The translations under genes and the position numbers were made by a program. Shown one piece after another: positions 1-12,906 of a DNA stretch of 64,000 bases. The stretch is from Clusia tigrina (Eukaryota > Arthropoda > Insecta > Diptera > Clusiidae): positions 44,948,925-45,012,924 of the forward strand of contig OV050031.1 of NCBI GenBank assembly GCA_920105625.2, in the 5' to 3' direction. The stretch's first letter is position 1; each line of letters begins with the position of its first letter. The notes under the pieces are model-generated. The model did no database searches and was not told the origin of the DNA. It saw only the letters and a list, made by a program, of their open reading frames with translations.

Positions 1-1999
1 ATGCAATTTAATTTAATTGTAATTGGCATAGGAACTGTCAATGGTAATGCAATTTAACTTTAATTAGCATTGGAATTTGCAAATGTATTGCAATTTAATT
101 GGCATTGGAATTTTCGCAGATAATGCAATTTAATTTTAATTGTCATTGGAATTTTCAATGGTAATGCAGTTGAACTTTAATTAGCATTGGAATTTTCAAT
201 TGTATTGCAATTTAATTATAATTGGCATTATAATTTTCGAAGATATCTTAATTTAATTTTAATTGGCATTGGAATCAATCGTTGTGCAATTTAATTTCAA
301 TTGGCATTGAAATTGTCAATGTTAATGTAACTTAATTTTAATTGGAATTGGAATTTTTAATGGTAATGCAATTTAATTGTAATTAGCATTGGAGTTGTTT
401 ATGGTAAAGCAATTTTATTTTAATTGTCATTGGAATTGTCAATGGTAATGCAATTTAAATTTAATGAGCATTGGAACTTTCAATGGTGATGCAATTTAAT
501 TTTAATTAGCATTGGAATTGTCAATGGTAATGCAAATTAATTGTAATTACCAATGGAATTTTAAATTATAATGTATTTTAATTTTAATAGGTATTGGAAT
601 TGTCAATGGTAATGCCATTTAACTTTAATTCGCATTGGAATTTTCAATGGTAATGCAATTTAATTTTAATTGGAATTGGAATTGTCAATGGTAATGCAAA
701 TGAATTGTAATTATCAAAGGAAATTTCAATGATATTGTATTTTAATTGGTATTGGAATTGTCAATGGTAATGCAATTTAACCTTATTTTCTATGGTAGAG
801 CAATTTTATTTTAATTAGCATGAAAATTTTCAGTTGTAATGAAATTTAATTGAAATTAGCATTAACTTTTTAAATGGTAACGCGATTTAATTTTAATTAG
901 CATTGGAATTGTCAATAGTAATGCGAAATAATATAAGTAGCATTGAAATTTTCAATGGTAACGCAATTTACTTTAGTTAGCATTGATATTTTCAATGAAA
1001 ATGCAATTTTATTTTAAGTGGCATTAAAATTGTCAATGGTAGTGCAATCTAATTTAAATTGACATTTGAATTGTCAATGGTAATGCAATTGAATTTTGAT
1101 TTGCATTGAAATTTTCAATGGTAATGCAATTTAATTTTAATTGGCATTGGAACTTTCAATGGTAATGCAATTTGATTTTAATTGGCATTGGAATTGTCAA
1201 TGGTAATGAAATTAAAATTAAATTGCATTTTCACTTTAATTAGCATTGGAACTGTCAATGGTAATGCAATTTAATTGTAATTAGCATTGGAATTGTTTAT
1301 GGTAAAGCAATTTTATTTTAATTGTCATTGGAATTGTCAAAGGTAATGCAATTTAAATTTAATTAGCATTGTAATTTTCAATAGTAATGCAATTGAATTT
1401 TAATTAACATGGGAATTTTCAATGGTAATGCAATTTAATATTAATTTGCTTTAAATTTTTTAATGGTAATATAACTTAATTGTAATTAGCATTGGAAATT
1501 TCAATGGTAATGCAATTTAATTTAATTAACATTGGCATTTGCAATGGTGACGCAATTTAATTTTATTGGGCGTTGGAACTTTCAATGGTAATGCAATTTA
1601 ATTTTAATAGACATTGGATATATCATTGGTAATGCAAATTAATTGTAATTAGCATTGAAATTTGCAATGGCAGTGCAATTCAATTTTAATTAACATTGAA
1701 ATTGTCAATGATAACGCAACTTTTTTTTAACTGGCATTGGAATTGTCAATGTAAATGCAATTTAACTTTAATTAGCTTTAGAATTTTCAATTTTAATGCC
1801 ATTTAATTTTAGTTGGCAATGGAATTTTCAATAGTAATGCAATTTAATTTTAATTAACATTAAATTTTTAAAGATAATGCAATTTAATTTTAATTAACAT
1901 TAAATATTTGAATTGTAGTGCCATTTAATTGTAATTAGAAATTAAAATTTTTAATAGTAATGCAATTTAATTTTAATAGGCATTGGAATTTTCAATGGT

Positions 2000-4900
2000 G
2001 ATGCAATTTGGCTTTAATTAGCATTGGAATTTTTAATTGTATTGCATTTAATTTTAATTAGCATTGGAATTTTCGAAGGTATTGCAATTTAATATTAATT
2101 GGCATTGGAACTTTCCATGGTTTTGCAATTTAATTTTAATAGGCATTGGAATTGTCAATGGTTATGCAATTTAATTGTAATTTGCATGGGAATTTTCAAT
2201 GGTAATACAATTAAGTTTTAATTGGCATTGGAATTTTCAATGATAATGCAATTTAATTTTAATTGGCATTGCAATTTTCAACGGTAATAAAAATTACTTT
2301 TAATTAGTATTGGAATTTTCAAAGGAAATGCAATTTAATTTTCATTGGCGTTGGAATTTCAAATTAAAATACTATTTAATTTTAACTGGCATTGGAATTT
2401 TTAATGGCAATGCATCTCAATTTTAATTAGTATTGAAATTGTCAATGGTAATGCAATTTTATTCTAATTGGCATTGGAATTGTCAATTATAATGCAATTA
2501 ATTTTAATTGGCATTGGAATTGTCAATGGTAATGCAATTTAACTTTAATTAGCAATGTAGTTTTCAATTGTAATGCAATTTAATTTTAATTGGCAATTGA
2601 ATATTCAATGGTAATGCATTTTAATTTAAATTAGCATTGGAATTTTCAATGCTAATGCAATTTAATGTTAATTAGCTTACAAATTGTTAATGGTAATTCA
2701 TATTAATTGTAATTAGAAATTAAAATTTTCAATGGTAATGAAATTTAATTTTAGTTGGCATTGGAATTTTCAATGGTATTCCAATTGAATTGTAAGTTGT
2801 ATTTCAATTTTCAATGGTAATGCAATTTAAATTTTATTAGCATTGGAATTTTCAATGGTAATGCAATTAAATTTTCATTTCCTTTGAATTTTTCAATGGT
2901 AATACAATTTAATTTGAATTGTCATTGGAATTGTCAATGGAAATGCAATTTAGTTGTGATAAGCATTGGAATTTTCAATGGTAAGGCACTTTAATTTTAA
3001 TTAGCATTGGTATTTTCAATGGTAATGCAATTTCATTTTGTTTAGCAGTAAAATGTTTAACGGTAGTGCAATTTAATTGAAATTAGAATTTAAAATTTTT
3101 AATAGTAATGCAATTTAATTGTAATTAGCATTGGAATTGTTTATGGTAAAGCAATTTTATTTTAATTGTCATTGGTATTGTCAATGGTAATGCAATTTAA
3201 CTATAGTTCGCATTGGAATTTTCAATGGTAATGCAATTTAATTTTAATTAGCATTGGAATTGTCAATGGTAATGCAAATTAATTGTAATTACCAATGGAA
3301 TTTTCAATGATAATGTATTTTTATTTTAATTGGTATTGGAATTGTCAACTTAACTTAATTTTCTATGGTAGAGCAATTTTATTTTAATTAGCATGAAAAT
3401 TTTCAGTTGTAATGAAATTTAATTGAAATTAGCATTAACATTTTCAATGGTAACGCGATTTAATTTTAATTAGCATTGGAATTGTCAAAAGTAATGCGAA
3501 TTAATATAAGTAGCATTGAAATTTTCAATGGTAACGCAATTTACTTTAGTTAGCATTGATATTTTCAATGAAAATGCAATTTTATTTTAATTGGCATTAA
3601 AATTGTCAATGGTAGTGCAATTTAATTTTAATTGACATTGGAATTGTCACTGGTAATGCAATTGAATTTTAATTTGCATTGAAATTTTCAATGGTACTGC
3701 AATTTAATTTTAATTGGCATTGGAGCTTTCAATTCTAATGCAATTTGATTTTAATTGGCATTGGAATTGTCAATTGTAATGAAATTAAAATTAAATTGCA
3801 TTTTCACTTTCATTAGCATTGGAATTGTCAATGATAATAAAGATTAATTGTAATTAGCATTGGAATTCTCAGTGGCAATGCAATTTTATTTTAATTGGCA
3901 TTGGAATTATCTATGGTAATGCAATTTAATTTAATTTTAATTGTCATCGGAACTGTCAATGGTAATGCAATTTAACTTTAATTAGCATTGGAATTTTCAA
4001 ATGTATTTCAATTTAATTGGCATTGGAATTTTCCCAGATAATGCAATTTAATTTTAATTGTCATTGAAATTTTCAATGGTAATGCAGTTGAACTTTAATT
4101 AGCATTGAAATTTTCAATGGTAATGCAATTTAATTTTAATTGGCATTGGAACTTTCAATGGTAATGCAATTGCATGGAATTGTCAATGGTAATGAAATTA
4201 AAATTAAATTGCATTTTCACTTTAATTAGCATTGGAATTGTCAATGGTAATAAAATTTAATTGTAATTAGCATTGGAATTTTCAATGGCAATGCAATTTT
4301 AATTTAATAGGCAATGGAATTATCTATGGTAATGCAATTTAATTTAATTGTAATTAGCATAGGAACTGTCAATGGTAATGCAATTTACCTTTAATTAGCA
4401 TTGGAATTTTCAAATGTATTGCAATTTAATTGGCATTGGAATTTTCGCAGATAATGCAATTAAAATTTTAATTGTGATGGGAATTTTCAATGGTAATGCA
4501 GTTAAACTTTAATTATCATTGGAATTTTCAATTGAATTGCAATTTAATTATAATTGGCATTGTAATTTTCGAAGATATCTTAATTTAATTTTAATTGGCA
4601 TTCGAATCAATAGTTGTGCAATTTAATTTCAATTGGCATTGAAATTGTCAATGTTAATGCAACTTAATTTCGATTGGAATTATAATTTTTAATGGTAATG
4701 CAAATTAATTGTAATTAGCATTGGAATTGTTTATGGTAAAGCAATTTTATTTTAATTGTCATTGGAATTGTCAATGGTAATGCAATTTAAATATAATTAG
4801 CATTGGAATTTTCAATTGTAATGCAATTTAATTTTAATTAACATTGGAATTTTCAATGAATGCAATTTAATTTTAATTTGCTTTAAATTTTTTAATGGTA

Positions 4901-7881
4901 ATATAATTTAATTGTAATTAGCATTGGAATTTTCAATAGTGATGCAATTTGGCTTTAATTAGCATTGGAATTTTTAATTGTATTGCATTTAATTTTAATT
5001 AGCATTGGAATTTTCGAAGGTATTGCAATTTAATATTAATTGGCATTGGAACTTTCCATGGTTTTGCAATTTAATTTTAATAGGCATTGGAATTGTCAAT
5101 GGTTATGCAATTTAATTGTAATTTGCATGGGAATTTTCAATGGTAATACAATTAAGTTTTAATTGGCATTGGAATTTTCAATGATAATGCAATTTAATTT
5201 TAATTGGCATTGCAATTTTCAACGGTAATAAAAATTACTTTTAATTAGTATTGGAATTTTCAAAGGAAATGCAATTTAATTTTCATTGGCGTTGGAATTT
5301 CAAATTAAAATACTATTTAATTTTAACTGGCATTGGAATTTTTAATGGCAATGCATCTCAATTTTAATTAGTATTGAAATTGTCAATGGTAATGCAATTT
5401 TATTCTAATTGGCATTGGAATTGTCAATTATAATGCAATTAATTTTAATTGGCATTGGAATTGTCAATGGTAATGCAATTTAACTTTAATTAGCAATGTA
5501 GTTTTCAATTGTAATGCAATTTAATTTTAATTGGCAATTGAATATTCAATGGTAATGCATTTTAATTTAAATAAGCATTGGAATTTTCAATGCTAATGCA
5601 ATTTAATGTTAATTAGCTTACAAATTGTTAATGGTAATTCATATTAATTGTAATTAGAAATTAAAATTTTCAATGGTAATGAAATTTAATTTTAGTTGGC
5701 ATTGGAATTTTCAATGGTATTCCAATTGAATTGTAAGTTGTATTTCAATTTTCAATGGTAATGCAATTTAAATTTTATTAGCATTGGAATTTTCAATGGT
5801 AATGCAATTAAATTTTCATTTCCTTTGAATTTTTCAATGGTAATACAATTTAATTTGAATTGTCATTGGAATTGTCAATGGAAATGCAATTTAGTTGTGA
5901 TAAGCATTGGAATTTTCAATGGTAAGGCACTTTAATTTTAATTAGCATTGGTATTTTCAATGGTAATGCAATTTCATTTTGTTTAGCAGTAAAATGTTTA
6001 ACGGTAGTACAATTTAATTGAAATTAGAATTTAAAATTTTTAATAGTAATGCAATTTAATTGTAATTAGCATTGGAGTTATTTATGGTAAAGAAATTTTA
6101 TTTTAATTGTCATTGGTATTGTCAATGGTAATGCAATTTAACTATAGTTCGCATTGGAATTTTCAATGGTAATGCAATTTAATTTTAATTAGCATTGGAA
6201 TTGTCAATGGTAATGCAAATTAATTGTAATTACCAATGGAATTTTCAATGATAATGTATTTTTATTTTAATTGGTATTGGAATTGTCAACTTAACTTAAT
6301 TTTCTATGGTAGAGCAATTTTATTTTAATTAGCATGAAAATTTTCAGTTGTAATGAAATTTAATTGAAATTAGCATTAACATTTTCAATGGTAACGCGAT
6401 TTAATTTTAATTAGCATTGGAATTGTCAAAAGTAATGCGAATTAATATAAGTAGCATTGAAATTTTCAATGGTAACGCAATTTACTTTAGTTAGCATTGA
6501 TATTTTCAATGAAAATGCAATTTTATTTTAATTGGCATTAAAATTGTCAATGGTAGTGCAATTTAATTTTAATTGACATTGGAATTGTCACTGGTAATGC
6601 AATTGAATTTTAATTTGCATTGAAATTTTCAATGGTACTGCAATTTAATTTTAATTGGCATTGGAGCTTTCAATTCTAATGCAATTTGATTTTAATTGGC
6701 ATTGGAATTGTCAATTGTAATGAAATTAAAATTAAATTGCATTTTCACTTTCATTAGCATTGGAATTGTCAATGATAATAAAGATTAATTGTAATTAGCA
6801 TTGGAATTCTCAGTGGCAATGCAATTTTATTTTAATTGGCATTGGAATTATCTATGGTAATGCAATTTAATTTAATTTTAATTGGCATCGGAACTGTCAA
6901 TGGTAATGCAATTTAACTTTAATTAGCATTGGAATTTTCAAATGTATTTCAATTTAATTGGCATTGGAATTTTCCCAGATAATGCAATTTAATTTTAATT
7001 GTCATTGAAATTTTCAATGGTAATGCAGTTGAACTTTAATTAGCATTGAAATTTTCAATGGTAATGCAATTTAATTTTAATTGGCATTGGAACTTTCAAT
7101 GGTAATGCAATTGCATGGAATTGTCAATGGTAATGAAATTAAAATTAAATTGCATTTTCACTTTAATTAGCATTGGAATTGTCAATGGTAATAAAATTTA
7201 ATTGTAATTAGCATTGGAATTTTCAATGGCAATGCAATTTTAATTTAATAGGCAATGGAATTATCTATGGTAATGCAATTTAATTTAATTGTAATTAGCA
7301 TAGGAACTGTCAATGGTAATGCAATTTACCTTTAATTAGCATTGGAATTTTCAAATGTATTGCAATTTAATTGGCATTGGAATTTTCGCAGATAATGCAA
7401 TTAAAATTTTAATTGTGATGGGAATTTTCAATGGTAATGCAGTTAAACTTTAATTATCATTGGAATTTTCAATTGAATTGCAATTTAATTATAATTGGCA
7501 TTGTAATTTTCGAAGATATCTTAATTTAATTTTAATTGGCATTCGAATCAATAGTTGTGCAATTTAATTTCAATTGGCATTGAAATTGTCAATGTTAATG
7601 CAACTTAATTTCGATTGGAATTATAATTTTTAATGGTAATGCAAATTAATTGTAATTAGCATTGGAATTGTTTATGGTAAAGCAATTTTATTTTAATTGT
7701 CATTGGAATTGTCAATGGTAATGCAATTTAAATATAATTAGCATTGGAATTTTCAATTGTAATGCAATTTAATTTTAATTAACATTGGAATTTTCAATGA
7801 ATGCAATTTAATTTTAATTTGCTTTAAATTTTTTAATGGTAATATAATTTAATTGTAATTAGCATTGGAATTTTCAATAGT
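2000..7881 (+). repeat. 2941-bp tandem higher-order duplication (2000-4940 and 4941-7881)
   Basis: The block starting GATGCAATTTGGC at 2000 recurs at 4941, and a related join occurs at 7882. Anchor features keep an offset of 2941 bp, including the 'ttctatggtagagc' monomer (3361 versus 6302) and the GATATC monomer (4574 versus 7515). At each point compared, the copies differ by only a few bases per few hundred, far less than neighbouring monomers differ from one another. This is the pattern of a recent unequal exchange duplicating about 72 monomers. The related copy at 34873-40100 carries this segment only once, so the duplication is likely particular to this block. Confidence 0.9.
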
Positions 7882-8120
7882 GATGCAATTTGGCATTAAT
7901 TCGCATTGGAATTTTCAATTGTATTGCATTTAATTTTAATTGGCATTGGAATTTTCGAAGGAATTGCAATCTAATATTAATTGGCATTGGAATTTTGAAT
8001 GGTTTTGCAATTTAATTTTAATATGCATTGGAATTGTCAATGGTAATACAATTTTATTGTAATTAGCATGGGAATTTTCAATGGTAATGCAATTTAATTT
8101 TAATTAGCATTGGTATTTTC

Positions 8121-11040
8121 AATGGTAATAAAAATTACTTTTAATTAGTATTGGATTTTTCAGAGGAAATGCAATTTAATTTTCATTGGCGTTGGTATTT
8201 CAAATTAAAATGCAATGCAATTTAACTTTAATTAGCTTTAGAATTTTCAATTGTAATGCCATTTAATTTTAATTGGCAATGGAATTTTCAATAGTAATGC
8301 AATTTAATATTAATTAGCATTAAATTTTTAAAGATAATGCAATTTAATTTTAATTAGCATTAAATCTTTGAATTGTAGTGCCATTTAATTGTAATTAGAA
8401 ATTAAAATTTTCAATAGTAATGCAATTTAATTTTAATAGGCATTGGAATTTTCAATGGTGATGCAATTTTGCTTTAATTAGCATAGGAATTTTTAATTGT
8501 ATTGCAATTTAATTTTAATTGGCATTAGAATTTTCGAAGGTATTGCAATTTATCATTAATTGGCATTGGAACTTTCCATGGTTTTGCAATTTAATTTTAA
8601 TAGGCATTGGAATTGTCAATGGTTATGCAATTTAATTGTAATTAGCATGGGAATTTTCAATGGTAATACAATTAAGTTTTAATTGGCATTGGAATTTTCA
8701 ATGGTAATGTAATTTAATTTTAATTGGCATTGCAATTTTCAACGGTAATAAAAATTACTTTTAATTGGTATTGGAATTTTCAAAGGAAATGCAATTTAAT
8801 TTTCATTGGCGTTGGAATTTCAAATTAAAATACTATTTAATTTTAACTGGCATTGGAATTTTTAATGGCAATGCATCTCAATTTTAATTAGTATTGAAAT
8901 TGTCAATGGTAATGCAATTTTATTCTAATTGGCATTGGAATTGTCAATTATAATGCAATTAATTTTAATTGGCATTGGAATTGTCAATGGTAATGCAATT
9001 TAACTTTAATGCAATGGAGTTTTCAATTGTAATGCAATTTAATTTTAATTGGCAATTGAATATTCAATGGTAATGCATTTTAATTTAAATTAGAATTGGA
9101 ATTTTCAATGCTAATGCAATTTAATGTTAATTAGCTTACAAATTGTTAATGGTAATTCATATTAATTGTAATTAGAAATTGAAATTTTCAATGGTAATGA
9201 AATTTAATTTTAGTTGGCATTGGAATTTTCAATGGTATTCCAATTGAAGTGTAAGTTGTATTCCTATTTTCAATGGTAATGCAATTTAAATTTTATTAGC
9301 ATTGGAATTGTCAATGTTAATACAATGTTATATACATTTGTATTGAAATTTTCAGTGGTACTGCAATTTAATTGTAATGAGCATTAGAATTTTCAATGGT
9401 GAAGCAATTGCGTTTTAATTAGCATTGGAATTTTCAATGGTAACGCAATTAAATTTTCATTTCCTTTGAATTTTTCAATGGTAATACAATTTTATTTGAA
9501 TTGTCATTGGAATTGTCAATGGAAATGCAATTTAATTGTGATAAGCATTGGAATTTTCAATGGCAAGGCACTTTAATTTTAATTAGCATTAGTATTTTCA
9601 ATGGTAATGCAATTTCATTTTGTTTAGCAGTAAAATGTTTAACGGTAGTGCAATTTAATTGAAATTAGAATTGGAAATTTTTAATAGTAATGCAATTTAA
9701 TTTAAGTAGCATTGGAATATTCAATGGCAATGCAATTTAACTTTAAATAGCATTGGAATTTTCACTGATAATGGAATTTAATTTAATTAACATTGAATTT
9801 GAGTAATGCAACTGAATTTTAATTTGCTTAGAAATTTTCAATGGAAATGCAATTTAATTTTAATTTCATTGGTTACGCAATTTGACTTTAATTGGCATTG
9901 GAACTTTCAATGGTAATGCAATTTGATTTTAAGTGGCATTGGAATTGTCAATGGTAATGAAATTAAAATTAAATTGCATTTTCACTTTCATTAGCATTGG
10001 AATTGTCAATGGTAATAAAGATTAATTGTAATTAGCATTGGAATTCTCAATGGCAATGCAATTTTATTTTAATTGGCATTGTAATTATCTATGGTAATGC
10101 AATTTAATTTAATTTTAATTGGCATCGGAACTGTCAATGGTAATGCAATTTAACTTTAATTAGCATTGGAATTTTTAAAGATAATGCAATTAAATTTTAA
10201 TTAGCATTAAATATTTGAATTGTAGTGCCATTTAATTGTAATTAGAAATTAAAATTTTCAATAGTAATGCAATTTAATTTTAATAGGCATTGGAATTTTC
10301 AATGGTGATGCAATTTGGCTTTAATTAGCATTGGAATTTTTAATTGTATTGCATTTAATTTTAATTGGCATTGGAATTTTCGAAGGTATTGCAATTTAAT
10401 ATTAATTGGCATTGGAACTTTCCATGGTTTTGCAATTTAATTTTAATAGGCATTTGAATTGTCAATGGTTATGCAATTTAATTGTAATTAGCATGGGAAT
10501 TTTCAATGGTAATACAATCAAGTTTTAATTGGCATTGGAATTTTCAATGGTAATGCAATTTAATTTTAATTGGCATTGCAATTTTCAACGGTAATAAAAA
10601 TTACTTTTAATTGGTATTGGAATTTTCAAAGGAAATGCAATTTAATTTTCATTGGCGTTGGAATCTCAAATTAAAATACTATTTAATTTTAACTGGGATT
10701 GGAATTTTTAATGGCAATGCATCTCAATTTTAATTAGTATTCAAATTGTCAATGGTAATGCAATTTTATTCTAATTGGCATTGGAATTGTCAATTATAAT
10801 GCAATTAATTTTAATTGGCATTGGAATTGTCAATGGTAATGCAATTTAACTTTAATTAGCAATGGAGTTTTCAATTGTAATGCAATTTAATTTTAATTGG
10901 CAATTGAATAGTCAATGGTAATGCATTTTAATTTAAATTAGCATTGGAATTTTCAATGCTAATGCAATTTAATGTTAATTAGCTTACAAATTGTTAATGG
11001 TAATTCATATTAATTGTAATTAGAAATTAAAATTTTCAAT
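8121..11040 (+). repeat. Higher-order block, copy A of a pair 4786 bp apart
   Basis: This 2920-bp stretch matches 12907-15826 at a constant offset of 4786 bp. Anchors checked are 'aatggtaataaaaattac' (8121 and 12907), 'gctttagaattttcaattg' (8235 and 13021) and the unusual 'tatacatttg' (9331 and 14117). The match breaks at 11041, where copy A reads ggtaatgcaatttaac and copy B reads ggtaatgaaattta. It is entirely satellite and holds no gene. Confidence 0.88.
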
Positions 11041-12906
11041 GGTAATGCAATTTAACTTTAATTAGCATTGGAATTTTCACTGATAATGGAATTTAATTTA
11101 ATTAACATTGAAATTGAGTAATGCAACTGAATTTTTATTTGCTTAGAAATTTTCAATGGAAATGCAATTTAATTTTAATTTCATTGGTTACGCAAATTAA
11201 CTTTAATTGGCATTGGAACTTTCAAGGTAATGCAATTTGATTTTAAGTGGCATTGGAATTGTCAATGGTACAATTTAATTTTAATTGTCATTGAAATTTT
11301 CAATGGTAATGCAGTTGAACTTTAAATAGCATTGGAATTTTCAATTGTATTGCAATTTAATTATAATTGGCATTGTAGTTTTCGAAGATATCTTAATTTA
11401 ATTTTAATTGGCATTAGAATCAATGGTTGTGCAATTTAATTTCAATTGGCATTGAAATTGTAAATGTTAATGCAACTTAATTTTAATTGGAATTGGAATT
11501 TTTAATGGTAATGCAATTTAATTGTAACTAGCATTGGAGTTGTTTATGGTAAAGAAATTTTATTTTAATTGTCATTGGAATTGTCAATGGTAATGCAATT
11601 TAACTATAGTTCGCATTGGAATTTTCAATGGTAATGCAATTTAATTTTAATTAGCATTGGAATTGTCAATGGTAATGCAAATTAATTGTAATTACCAATG
11701 GAATTTTCAATGATAATGTATTTTTATTTTAATTGGTATTGGAATTGTCAACTTAACTTAATTTTCTATGGTAGAGCAATTTTATTTTAATTAGCATGAA
11801 AATTTTCAGTTGTAATGAAATTTAATTGAAATTAGCATTAAAATTTTCAATGGTAACGCCATTTAATTTTAATTAGCATTGGAATTGTCAAAAGTAATGC
11901 GAATTAATATAAGTAGCATTGCAATTTTCAATGGTAACGCAATTTACTTTAGTTAGCATTGATATTTTCAATGAAAATGCAATTTAATTTTAATTGGCAT
12001 TAAAATTGTCAATGGTAGTGCAATTTAATTTTAATTGACATTGGAATTGTCACTGGTAATGCAATTGAATTTTAATTAGCATTGGAATTTTCACTGATAA
12101 TGGAATTTAATTGAATTAACATTGAAATTGAGTAATGCAACTGAATTTTAATTAGCTTAGAAATTTTCAATGGAAATGCAATTTAATTTTAATTTCATTG
12201 GTTACGCAAATTAACTTTAATTGGCATTGGAACTTTCAAGGGTAATGCAATTTGATTTTAAGTGGCATTGGAATTGTCAATGGTACTGAAATTAAAATTA
12301 AATTGCATTTTCACTTTCATTAGCATTGGAATTGTCAATGGTAATAAAGATTAATTGTAATTAGCATTGGAATTCTCAATGGCAATGCAATTTTATTTTA
12401 ATTGGCATTGGAATTATCTATGGTAATGCAATTTAATTTAATTTTAATTGGCATAGGAACTGTTAATGGTAATGCAATTTAACTTTAATTAGCATTGGAA
12501 TTTTCAAATGTATTTCAATTTAATTGGCATTGGAATTTTCGCAGATAATGCAATTTAATTTTAATTGTCATTGAAATTTTCAATTGTATTGCAATTTAAT
12601 TATAATTGGCATCGTAGTTTTCGAAGATATCTTAATTTAATTTTAATTGGCATTCGAATCAATAGTTGTGCAATTTAATTTCAATTGGCATTGAAATTGT
12701 AAATGTTAATGCAACTTAAATTTAATTGGAATTATAATTTTTAATGGTAATGCAATTTAATTGTAATTAGCATTGGAATTGTGTATGGTAAAGCAATTTT
12801 ATTTTAATTGTCATTGGAATTGTCAATGGTAATGCAATTTAAATTTAATTAGCATTGGAATTTTCAATGGTAATGCAATTTAATTTTAATTGGCATTGGA
12901 ATTTTC

